Of a stretch of 7,179 nucleotides of DNA, positions 1 through 6,353 are shown piece by piece (position 1 is the stretch's first letter; each line of letters begins with the position of its first letter). A program made the translations under genes and the position numbers. The notes beneath the pieces were generated by a model. That model had not been told where the DNA came from. It saw only the letters and a list, made by a program, of their open reading frames with translations, and did not search any database. The DNA is from Acetobacteraceae bacterium (GTDB lineage Bacteria; Pseudomonadota; Alphaproteobacteria; Acetobacterales; Acetobacteraceae), in NCBI GenBank assembly GCA_019689515.1, contig JADGHI010000186.1, positions 1 to 7,179 of the forward strand, read 5' to 3'.

Positions 1-1633
1 GCTTCGCCTCGTCGGCGGTGATCCGCCCTTCCCGCACGTCGCGGGCCACCGCGTCGCGGTCGCGGCCCTCGGGCGGGCCATAGCCGCCGGCGCCGGGGGT
101 GATGATCTCCACCCATTGCCCGGCCTTGAGATCCCCCCTGCCCAGGGAGAAGGGCGCCACGCCGGGACCGAAGACGAAGCGCCCCCTGGCACCGGGCAAC
201 CCGCCCTGCAGCCCCCAGGGCGCGGACTTGAAGCGGGAGCCGTCCAGGCGCAGCCGGCAATCGGCCTCTGCGCGATAGACGCGCCGCAGCCCCATGCCGC
301 CGCGATGGGTGCCCGCGCCGCCCGAGCCTTCCACCAGCTCGTAGCGCAGCAGCGTCAGCGGATACTCGATCTCCAGCGCCTCGACCGGCAGGTTGGAGGT
401 GTTGGTATTGTGCACATGCACGCCGTCCAGCCCGTCCTTGGTCGCGCGCGCGCCGTAGCCGCCGCCGATGGTCTCCAGATAGACCCAGGGCTCGCCGGTG
501 CGAGGCTGGCGCCCGATGAAGCTGGCGACGAAGCAGGCGCCGTTATGCGCCGCCGTCAGCCGCTCCGGCACCGCCTGGGCGAGAGCGCCGTGGATCAGGT
601 CCACCACGCGCTGGCAGGTGGAGAGCCGCGCATTCACCGCCGCCGGGGGCGAGCAATTGACCACGCTGCCCTCGGTCGCCGTCACCGTCAGCGGGCGCGC
701 GAGGCCCGCATTCGGCAGCAGCGTCGGATCCACGACGGTCTTCACCGCGTAGTACACGGTGGCGAGCAGCGCCGTGTAGGTCATGTTGATGCCGGCGCGC
801 ACCTGCGGCGGCCCCTCGAAATGCAGGCGCATCGTGTCGCCCCGCACCTCGATCTCGGCCGAGAGCGGCAGCTCGCCCTCGATCTCCGGGCTGTCGTGCG
901 TGTCGGAGAAGCGATAGACGCCGTCCGGGATCGCGGCGATGCCGGCGCGCATCTTGCGCTCGGCATAGTCCAGCAGCGCCTCGCCGGCGGCGAGCACCGT
1001 CTCCGTGCCGTACTTGGCGCAGAGCGCCTGCATGCGCTGCACGCCGAGGCGGTTCGCCGCCATCTGCGCGCGGAGGTCGGACAGGCGCTCCCGCGGCACC
1101 TGGCAGTTCAGCAGGATCAGCTCCTGCACGTCCCGCTGCAGCTCCCCGGCGCGGTAGAGCCGGATCGGTGGGATGCGCAGCCCTTCCTGGTAGATATGGG
1201 CGTGGCCGCGGTCGGCAAAGTCGGAATGGTGGGCCAGGTTCACTGCCCAGGCCACGATGCGCTCGCCGACGAAGATCGGCTCGGCCAGCACGATGTCCGG
1301 CAGGTGGGTGCCGCCACCCTCGTAGGCGTCATTGCCGACGAAGACGTCGCCCGGGCGCATCTCCGCGACCGGGTGGCGCTTCAGGATGTGCTGGATGATC
1401 CCGATGAAGCTGCCGAGGTGGATCGGGATGTGCTCCGCCTGGCAGAGCGTGCGGCCCTGCGTGTCGAACAGGGCGGTGGAGCAGTCCCGCCGCTCCTTGA
1501 TGTTGGTGGAGTAGGAGGCGCGCACCAGCGCTTCCCCCATCTCCTCGACGATGGAGGAGAGAGCGGAGCCGATCACCTCCACGGTGATCGGGTCCACCGC
1601 CTGCGGACGGGAGAGGTCGAGCGCCGCGCTCAT
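1..1633 (-). CDS. hyuB: Hydantoinase B/oxoprolinase family protein, C-terminus cut by window edge
   Basis: Subunit B of a hydantoinase/oxoprolinase complex, which in characterised relatives opens cyclic amides (N-methylhydantoin, 5-oxoproline type) with ATP hydrolysis by subunit A; the actual substrate cannot be read here. Translating the minus strand from ATG at 1633 gives about 544 uninterrupted residues starting MSAALDLSRPQAVDPITVEV. Family landmarks: NDAYEGGGTHLPDI (about 101-114), AHHSDFADRGHAHIYQEGLR (134-153), GGGYGAR and HVHNTNTSNLPVE (about 385-415), then GSGGAGTHRGG. The last visible stretch, PGAGGYGPPEGRDRDAV, lies near the C-terminus in this family, so probably only some 15-30 residues are missing. 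The DFADR segment sits where many members have D-[IV]-GG, suggesting a subgroup. The start is supported by GGAGG at 1641-1645, 7 bases upstream, inside hyuA. The ATG overlaps the hyuA stop (ATGA), implying translational coupling. A 515-codon plus-strand open frame opposite it is a shadow. Confidence 0.93.
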   Translation of the reverse strand, partial: MSAALDLSRPQAVDPITVEVIGSALSSIVEEMGEALVRASYSTNIKERRDCSTALFDTQGRTLCQAEHIPIHLGSFIGIIQHILKRHPVAEMRPGDVFVGNDAYEGGGTHLPDIVLAEPIFVGERIVAWAVNLAHHSDFADRGHAHIYQEGLRIPPIRLYRAGELQRDVQELILLNCQVPRERLSDLRAQMAANRLGVQRMQALCAKYGTETVLAAGEALLDYAERKMRAGIAAIPDGVYRFSDTHDSPEIEGELPLSAEIEVRGDTMRLHFEGPPQVRAGINMTYTALLATVYYAVKTVVDPTLLPNAGLARPLTVTATEGSVVNCSPPAAVNARLSTCQRVVDLIHGALAQAVPERLTAAHNGACFVASFIGRQPRTGEPWVYLETIGGGYGARATKDGLDGVHVHNTNTSNLPVEALEIEYPLTLLRYELVEGSGGAGTHRGGMGLRRVYRAEADCRLRLDGSRFKSAPWGLQGGLPGARGRFVFGPGVAPFSLGRGDLKAGQWVEIITPGAGGYGPPEGRDRDAVARDVREGRITADEAK

Positions 1634-3684
1634 GCCACCGCCTCCAGGATCAGGTTATCATAAGCGTCCACCCGGGCGGCCATGCCCGGCAGGACAACGG
1701 TGGTCGAATCCATCTGCTCGGCGATGGCCGGCCCGGTGATGCGGTTGCCCGGCAGCAGCCGGTCCCGTGCGTAGACAGGGACGGAGACCGGGCCGCCGGC
1801 CTCCGGCAGCCAGACCTCGCGCTGGCCCACCAGGGCCTCGGCCGGATCCGGCCCGGCCAGGGGCTTCGGCCGGAACTCGGCCTTGCGGACCTTGCCGATC
1901 GCCTCCACTCGGAAGGTAACAAGCTGCACCGGCTCGCCCTCGGCGACGAAGCCGTACATGCGCTTGTGGGCCGCGGCAAAGCCCTCGGCCAGGGCGGCCA
2001 GGGTCGCGGGGCCGAAGGCGCCTTCCGGCACCGGGACCGCCAGTTCGTAGTTCTGGCCGGCGTAGCGCATGTCCACGGTGCGGTTCACCCGGCGCGCCGC
2101 CTCGGGGATCTCCTCCTGCTCGAACCAGCGCGCGGCCTGGGCCTCCAGCGCCGCGAAGGCGGCCTCCATGGGGCCGAGGGCGCCCTCGTCCAGCGCGGTC
2201 AGGCGCGTGCTCGCGAAATCGGCGCGCAGGTCGGTCAGGAGCAGGCCCATGGCGCAGAGGATGCCGGGGTTGCGCGGCACCAACACGCGCCGCATCTCCA
2301 GCTCCTTCGCCAGCCGCGCCGCATGCAGCGGCCCGGCGCCGCCGAAGGCGATCAGCGTGTAGTCGCGCGGATCGTGCCCGCGCTGCACGCTGATGACGCG
2401 GATGGCCTTCGCCATGTTGGCGGTGACGACCGAGAGGATGCCCTGCGCCGTCGCCATGGTGTCCATGTCGAGGCGCTTGGCCAGGCGCTCGATCGCCGCG
2501 ACCGAGAGGTCGCGCCGGATCGGCATCCGCCCGCCGAGCAGATGCGTCGGGTGCAGCGTGCCGAGCACCACATTGGCGTCGGTGACGGTCGGCTCCTCGT
2601 TGCCGCGGTCGTAGCAGACCGGGCCCGGATCGGCGCCGGCGCTGCGCGGCCCGACCTTCAGAAGCCCGCCCGAATCCACATAGGCGATGGAGCCGCCGCC
2701 CGCACCCACCGTGTGGATGTCGAGCATCGGCGCCTTGATCGGGTAGCCATGGACGATGTTCTCGCCCGCGAGCCGCGCCTCGCCGTCCTGCAGCAGCGCA
2801 ACGTCGGTGGAGGTGCCACCCATGTCGAAGGTGATGAGGTCCGGGAAGCCCGCCAGCCGCCCGATCGCCTGCGCGCCGACCACGCCCGTGGACGGGCCGG
2901 AGAGCACCATGCGCACCGGCATCGTCGCCGCCGCTTCGAAGCCGATCACGCCGCCGTTCGACTGCGTGAGGTGCGGCGTCGCGGTCACGCCGAGTTCGGC
3001 CAGCCGCTCCGCCAGGCGGCGGATGTAGCCCTGCATGACCGGCCCGAGATAGGCGTTCACCACCGCGGTGGAGAGCCGCTCGTATTCGCGGAACTCCGGC
3101 GCGATCTCGTGGCTGGCGGTGATGAAGGCCTCGGGGAACTCCTCGGCCAGGATGCGCCGCGCCGTGGCCTCGTGCTCCGGCCGGACGAAGCTGTAGAGGA
3201 AGCAGATCGCCACCGCCTGCACGCCGGCACGCTTCAGCGCGCGCGCCGCCTCGCGCACCGCCTGCTCGTCGAGCGCGGTCTCGATGGTGCCGTCATGGCG
3301 CACGCGCTCCGGTACCTCGAGGCGGAGGTCGCGCGCCACCAGCACCGGCGGCTTGTCGGCCTGCAGGTCGTAGAGGTCGGGGCGCTTCTGCCGGCCGATC
3401 TCCAGCAGGTCGCGGAAGCCGTCCGTGGTGATCAGGCCGGTGGGGACGCCGCGGTGCTGGATCAGCGCGTTGGTCGCAACCGTCGTGCCATGGCCGAAAT
3501 AGGAGACGTCCGAGGCCGGGCGCCCGACCTGGCGCATGCCCTCCTCGACGCCCTGCGCGATCGCGCGGGAGGGGTCGTCCGGCGTCGAGGAGACCTTCCA
3601 CACCGCGACCCGGCCGCTCTCCTCATCGAACAGACAGACATCGGTGAAGGTGCCACCCGAGTCCACGCCAACGCGCCAAGACAT
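1630..3684 (-). CDS. hyuA: Hydantoinase/oxoprolinase subunit A (N-methylhydantoinase A type)
   Basis: ATP-binding, actin-like-fold subunit of a hydantoinase/oxoprolinase; it is thought to phosphorylate the substrate amide/carbonyl so that the complex with HyuB can hydrolyse it. Cytoplasmic, 684 residues, full length for the family. Order seen: N-terminal domain with phosphate-loop VDSGGTFTDV (7-16) and FGHGTTVATNALIQHRG (63-79); central domain with LSGPSTGVVGA (261-271), FDMGGTSTDVAL (286-297), VGAGGGSIA (326-334), SAGADPGPVCY (348-358), FGGAGPLHA (447-455) and VPRNPGILCAMG (469-480); C-terminal domain with MRYAGQNYEL (539-548). No signal peptide or membrane segment. Start ATG at 3684 has a good Shine-Dalgarno GAGGTGG (minus strand, 3691-3697), 6 bases upstream. 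First gene of the operon with hyuB. Substrate (hydantoin, oxoproline, lactam, or a ketone as in the related acetone/acetophenone carboxylases) is not decidable from sequence alone. Confidence 0.95.
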   Translation of the reverse strand: MSWRVGVDSGGTFTDVCLFDEESGRVAVWKVSSTPDDPSRAIAQGVEEGMRQVGRPASDVSYFGHGTTVATNALIQHRGVPTGLITTDGFRDLLEIGRQKRPDLYDLQADKPPVLVARDLRLEVPERVRHDGTIETALDEQAVREAARALKRAGVQAVAICFLYSFVRPEHEATARRILAEEFPEAFITASHEIAPEFREYERLSTAVVNAYLGPVMQGYIRRLAERLAELGVTATPHLTQSNGGVIGFEAAATMPVRMVLSGPSTGVVGAQAIGRLAGFPDLITFDMGGTSTDVALLQDGEARLAGENIVHGYPIKAPMLDIHTVGAGGGSIAYVDSGGLLKVGPRSAGADPGPVCYDRGNEEPTVTDANVVLGTLHPTHLLGGRMPIRRDLSVAAIERLAKRLDMDTMATAQGILSVVTANMAKAIRVISVQRGHDPRDYTLIAFGGAGPLHAARLAKELEMRRVLVPRNPGILCAMGLLLTDLRADFASTRLTALDEGALGPMEAAFAALEAQAARWFEQEEIPEAARRVNRTVDMRYAGQNYELAVPVPEGAFGPATLAALAEGFAAAHKRMYGFVAEGEPVQLVTFRVEAIGKVRKAEFRPKPLAGPDPAEALVGQREVWLPEAGGPVSVPVYARDRLLPGNRITGPAIAEQMDSTTVVLPGMAARVDAYDNLILEAVA

Positions 3685-3715
3685 ACCCCGCCACCTCTTC
3701 GCTTCTGCTTGGGCG

Positions 3716-3721
3716 ATATTA
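3716..3721 (-). promoter_or_regulatory. Possible -10 element of the hyuAB operon
   Basis: The minus strand reads GCTAATATCG here; TAATAT matches the sigma-70 -10 consensus at most positions and would put transcription start about 25 bases before the hyuA ATG. No good -35 hexamer lies 16-18 bases further upstream (CGGTAT is the best), so the promoter, if real, would be weak or activator-dependent. Placement is inference. Confidence 0.25.
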
Positions 3722-3813
3722 GCCGGGATTAGTCAGGCATACCGCTCTGGGTCACAGATCCTGCTGAATTTCCAGAGGCCAGTACTCCGCTTTCCCAACA
3801 TCCCGCAGCCGAA

Positions 3814-3838
3814 CTCACGCTCTAGTGAGATTTCTCAC
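3814..3838. promoter_or_regulatory. Palindromic candidate operator upstream of hyuA
   Basis: The sequence carries CTCAC (3814-3818), GTGAG (3825-3829) and CTCAC (3834-3838). The last two belong to a perfect 6+2+6 inverted repeat, GTGAGA-TT-TCTCAC (3825-3838). The centre of the latter is about 148 bases upstream of the hyuA ATG. Alternating half-sites of this kind are typical of dimeric regulators. The regulator is not identifiable and no regulator gene adjoins hyuA within the window. Confidence 0.4.
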
Positions 3839-4103
3839 GCCACAGGACTCTGCGCAAGCACATTTTCACGAAACAAAATCTGCTTACGTAAAATTCCAAT
3901 ATATGAAAAATTTGCGGCTGTGCCTGCTCGGCCGAAGCGCCTGGACTCACCTACGCGACCGGACGGAGCACGTCCGTGGATCCCTGGCTGCGCCCGGCGA
4001 TCGCAAATGAGGCCAACTGGCGCCGTGGCCGGCGAGGCGGAAGCGCGCGGCAGGCCGGTAGGCGCAGGGCGAAGCGGGCCATGCCAGAGCGCGAGGACCT
4101 GTC

Positions 4104-4370
4104 GAAGCCCTCAAACTCAAAATGGCGGCCGCAGCATGGCGGTTTCCCTTGGTCAGAGAGGCGGACCGATCGGTCGCGCTCTCGGCGATCCTCACCGCCT
4201 GCGTGCGCCGCTCCCTCCCAACCGCACCGATGCACGCCGTCTCGGCGACCGTCCCAGGTTCGGGGAAGTCGATCCAGGTGGATGTCACGAGCGTGATTGT
4301 AATCGGGCGCAAGGGCGAGGCCGGGGTGATCGCACAGGGCGAGGACTGAGCGGAGCTGGAGAAACGCATC
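4104..4370 (+). pseudogene. Decayed fragment of a phage/plasmid-type P-loop ATPase
   Basis: In one plus-strand frame the translation reads EALKLKMAAAAWRFPLVREA, then DRSVALSAILTACVRRS, a Walker A loop GSGKS within VPGSGKSIQVDV, then GEAGVIAQGED, a TGA stop at 4347-4349, and in the same frame AELEKRI. From memory this matches large ATPases found in prophages and plasmids of alphaproteobacteria (DRSVALSAILT, a P-loop, then VIAQGKTEEELEKRL), usually annotated as hypothetical or primase/helicase-like proteins. Only about 90 residues around the Walker A loop remain; Walker B and all later motifs are absent. The stop falls where the family reads K-T-E-E, and a small local shift (GAGGACTGAG) explains it. 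There is no credible start codon with a ribosome site, so this is a remnant. The family assignment is recalled, not searched. Confidence 0.55.
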
Positions 4371-4399
4371 CCCTGGGGTTCGGGCCACTGGCCCGAACG

Positions 4400-4728
4400 C
4401 TGCCGCAGGAGATGCGCCGCAGCTGCGGCATGGCCTGCCGGCGGCGGCTGGGGGACTGGCAGGGTCGAATGGCGAAGCCGTTCGACGGGGTGTGGGCTCG
4501 CCTCCACCGCTCCCTCCTCGACCGGCTGGGCGGCACGAACGCGATCGGCTGGAGCCAGGCCAGCCTTGGACAGCGCCTCGGTGCCGACGAAGGGGGGCGA
4601 GCAGACCGGCCCGAGCCCGACCGACCGCGGCCGGCCGGCCGGGCACGGAGCGGCACGTCGTCGTGGACGCGAACGGCGTGCCCCTGGCGATCCGCCTCAG
4701 CCCGGCGAACGTCCACGACAGCCGCCTA
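4400..4728 (+). pseudogene. IS5-family transposase remnant, frameshifted and truncated
   Basis: Homology to IS5-family DDE transposases runs through three plus-strand frames. Frame a (4400 to about 4566): LPQEM, CGMACRRRLGDWQ, GVWARLHRSLLDRLGGTNAI, GWSQASL. Frame b (about 4566-4640): LDSASVPTKGGEQTGPSPTD, RGRP. Frame c (about 4635-4728): RPGTERHVVVDANGVPLAI, RLSPANVHDSRL. The first shift is an extra T in the AGCCTTGGAC context (4565-4570). The second is an extra GGCC unit in a three-copy run (4629-4640). The first two catalytic aspartates are recognisable (DSASV and NVHD), but the C-terminal region with the catalytic glutamate is gone, as is the N-terminal third. No terminal inverted repeats or target duplications are seen. 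It cannot encode an active transposase. It directly follows the ATPase fragment on the same strand. Confidence 0.85.
4629..4640. repeat. Three tandem GGCC units causing a frameshift
   Basis: GGCCGGCCGGCC followed by GGG. Intact relatives need one unit fewer to read D-R-G-R-P-G-T, so one GGCC copy appears to have been gained by slippage, shifting the transposase frame by +1. Confidence 0.6.
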
Positions 4729-4967
4729 CCGTCAAGCCACCGTGGAGCAGGCGGCGGCTTGCTGAATCCATCTGCTACGAGACCACGCGGCCACGCGGCG
4801 CAGAGCTCGCGCTCCGCGCCGCCGCCGCTCTGGTCGGGGCCCGAACTCGGCTCTCCGCGGCTCTTGGTGCAGCAAAACGGGCCCAGAGCGGCGACGATCC
4901 GATTGGACAGGTTCTGGTCCTTCATCCCAGATCGTGCCGCCAGCGGCTCGAGACCGGGGCCCGCCAC
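4729..4967. other. Unassigned stretch between IS5 remnant and channel gene
   Basis: About 240 bases with open frames on both strands but none with recognisable motifs, a plausible ribosome site or a credible start. It may contain further decayed mobile-element DNA from the graveyard to its left. I see no inverted repeat matching an IS end, and no stem-loop plus T-run that would terminate the channel transcript coming from the right. Confidence 0.5.
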
Positions 4968-5975
4968 TTACCCCCGGTGGGCCGCCTGCAACATCAGCCA
5001 GACATTCGCGAGGACGAAGAGGCCGGCCGCCCCCAGGCAGGACCAGCGATCCAGCCGGATGAGTGCCGGCATCCCTTCCGTCGCCCCCTCCAGACGGCTG
5101 CGCACCAGCACCGTTACCGCCGTGACCACCACCACGTAGGTCAGGCCGACCATGTGGAGCTTATCGATCAGCGTCGCACCGTGCTCGCTGCCGAGCGTAA
5201 GGCTCGCCGCCCGCATGCTGAAGACCAGGGAGAACAGCGAGGCGACGAGCAGGCTGATGCGGGCCGAGAAAGTGGTGGCGGTGACATGCATCAGGCAGCC
5301 GATGGCGCAGACCAGGACGCCCGCATAAAGCGCCGCGGTAAGCTTCAGGAAGCCTGTGTAGTCCACGCGCTCCAACTGCAGCACCGCCCGCATTCGGCTG
5401 AAGCGGCTCTCCGGGCTCGACGCCGCCGGGTCTCCGAAGCTGGTTGCGTAAGTCGCTGTGACGACCTCGACGCGCATGCCGGCGACGCGCCAGCCCTCGA
5501 CGGGCGCCTGCAAGCCGTAGCCCGAGTTCGCCAGGTCGGCCTCGTAAGCGAAGCTACCTTCCTCCTGCACGCCCTCCTCGAGCAGGATCTCCAGCGAGTG
5601 GCGGTCGAAGGGGAAGTTGCGCAGGTCCCAGGCCTGGCGAAAGGTGCCGGTGACCTTGCGCTGGCTCCAGGACACGGCGCCACGCGGAACGGTGCTCTCC
5701 AGGCTCACCGTTACCTGGTCAGCGTTGGCGAACTCCATGGTCTGCAGAGCCAGCGCCGAGTCCGGCCCGACAGCCCAGACCCAGAAGCTGGCGCCGAAGG
5801 TGTCGCGCATCAGGTCGAGGCTATACAGGTCGCTGACGTAGAGGCCGATCCTGTGGCGGTCTGGCGTACCACCCTGAGCCGAGGCCTGAGCGGCCGCAAG
5901 GAGCGGCAGCAGGAGTGCCAAGGTGGTCGCGACAGCCGATGTGAGGCGCCCGCGGCAGGCAGGTCGGTGCGACAA
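4968..5975 (-). CDS. Prokaryotic pentameric ligand-gated ion channel (Cys-loop-like) homologue
   Basis: Predicted inner-membrane channel subunit; five copies would form a pore opened by a ligand bound outside the membrane. With the TTG start at 5975 it has 335 residues. A signal peptide covers 1-33 (SHRPACRGR, hydrophobic core, ASA/QG cleavage). A beta-rich extracellular domain covers about 34-205, with YVSDLYSLDLMRDTFGASF and WDLRNFPFDRHSLEILLE; FPFD (121-124) is the family hallmark. Four membrane segments follow: M1 about 208-229, M2 about 237-258 (SARISLLVASLFSLV), M3 about 269-292, M4 about 312-332. LTLGSEHGATLIDKLHMVG links M2 and M3. The Cys-loop cysteine pair is absent, as usual in bacteria. 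An ATG at 6032 would add 19 residues (354 aa), but they put Arg/His-rich sequence before the signal peptide and lack a good ribosome site. The gene stands alone, so ligand and ion selectivity are unknown. A 547-codon plus-strand frame that overlaps it almost completely is a shadow. Confidence 0.88.
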   Translation of the reverse strand: MSHRPACRGRLTSAVATTLALLLPLLAAAQASAQGGTPDRHRIGLYVSDLYSLDLMRDTFGASFWVWAVGPDSALALQTMEFANADQVTVSLESTVPRGAVSWSQRKVTGTFRQAWDLRNFPFDRHSLEILLEEGVQEEGSFAYEADLANSGYGLQAPVEGWRVAGMRVEVVTATYATSFGDPAASSPESRFSRMRAVLQLERVDYTGFLKLTAALYAGVLVCAIGCLMHVTATTFSARISLLVASLFSLVFSMRAASLTLGSEHGATLIDKLHMVGLTYVVVVTAVTVLVRSRLEGATEGMPALIRLDRWSCLGAAGLFVLANVWLMLQAAHRG

Positions 5976-5984
5976 GGTCCGGAA

Positions 5985-5990
5985 CCTCCC
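5985..5990 (-). promoter_or_regulatory. Ribosome binding site that favours the TTG start of the channel gene
   Basis: The minus strand reads GGGAGG followed by TTCCGGACC and then TTG at 5975-5973, a 9-base spacing. The upstream ATG at 6032 is preceded by CACGGACCGG, with no comparable purine run. Starting at TTG gives a compact, textbook signal peptide. Confidence 0.6.
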
Positions 5991-6007
5991 TTGCACATGG
6001 GCGGGTC

Positions 6008-6022
6008 GGCACGCGGCGTGCC
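6008..6022. repeat. Inverted repeat in the channel gene leader
   Basis: GGCACG, a 3-base spacer and CGTGCC form a perfect GC-rich stem. If transcription starts upstream, this hairpin would lie in the 5' leader a little over 30 bases before the proposed TTG start, and could affect translation or mark an operator. In a genome this GC-rich, chance is a real alternative. Confidence 0.3.
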
Positions 6023-6353
6023 ACGGCCGCATCCGGTCCGTGCAGCCGTGCCGGCCGGATGCATGGCCGAGGTAACAATGTCATGCCGCCTTGCCCGCGG
6101 CCAGGGTGTCTGCCGGAAGGCCGTGATCAGGGCAGGCAACCGCGGAAGGCGAGCATCGTCCGGGAGGCGGCCTCTGCCGGAGCCGCAGCAAGCGGTCAAT
6201 GGTGCCTGAGCCTAGAGGCTTTTCCGATCAGTAAGGTCGAGGTCCAAGGCCCCACGCCGGCCCGGCGGGCTACGCCGCGGTCGCGGAACAGCGCTGATTT
6301 ATGCTGTGGGCAGCGGTCATCCGCGGCCGCGCACGTCCTTGGCCCAAATGGCG

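Larger units (their letters stand above)
3685..4103. other. Intergenic region upstream of hyuA, no gene seen
   Basis: No convincing coding sequence on either strand. About 3700-3930 is clearly richer in A and T than the rest of the window, as expected of a control region. It contains the hyuA ribosome site, a possible -10 element, a CTCAC/GTGAG palindrome cluster (3814-3838), and the perfect 8-base palindrome TTACGTAA at 3884-3891 followed by an A/T-rich run to about 3915. From about 3930 the composition returns to very high GC. 3930-4103 may already belong to the decayed mobile element that is recognisable from 4104, but I see no homology there. Confidence 0.6.
5976..6353. other. Leader and spacer between channel gene and acetyltransferase gene
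   Basis: No gene recognised on either strand; open frames here are short or are extensions of shadow frames. Seen: the channel gene's ribosome site (5985-5990); a perfect 6-base-arm inverted repeat, GGCACG-CGG-CGTGCC (6008-6022), 32-47 bases ahead of the TTG start; and a small AGCC-TAGA-GGCT stem followed by TTTT (about 6211-6226, plus-strand sense), which is too short to call a terminator. No clear sigma-70 promoter for the channel gene is visible. Confidence 0.5.

Noticed and set aside
116..1663. Long plus-strand open frame (515 codons) opposite hyuB
   Set aside because: The minus strand encodes an uninterrupted HyuB with all family motifs. The plus translation is Arg/Ala/Gly/His-rich low-complexity sequence with no motif, a typical GC-rich antisense shadow.
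1966..3732. 588-codon plus-strand open frame opposite hyuA
   Set aside because: Composition shadow of hyuA: Arg/Ala/His-rich, no recognisable domain, and it covers the hyuA ribosome site and start.
3536..4765. 409-codon plus-strand open frame across hyuA start, upstream region and remnants
   Set aside because: It joins antisense hyuA, AT-rich non-coding DNA and one frame of the transposase remnant. Only 4400 to about 4566 carries homology.
3951..4967. Minus-strand open frame of 338 codons covering the mobile-element debris
   Set aside because: Homology is on the plus strand; the minus translation has no motif or ribosome site.
4566..6209. 547-codon plus-strand open frame from the IS5 remnant through the channel gene
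   Set aside because: Only its first 25 or so residues are real (transposase block); the rest is antisense to the channel gene and has no motifs.
6211..6226. AGCC-TAGA-GGCT stem followed by TTTT as a terminator
   Set aside because: Only four base pairs, and oriented for plus-strand transcription where no gene lies upstream.
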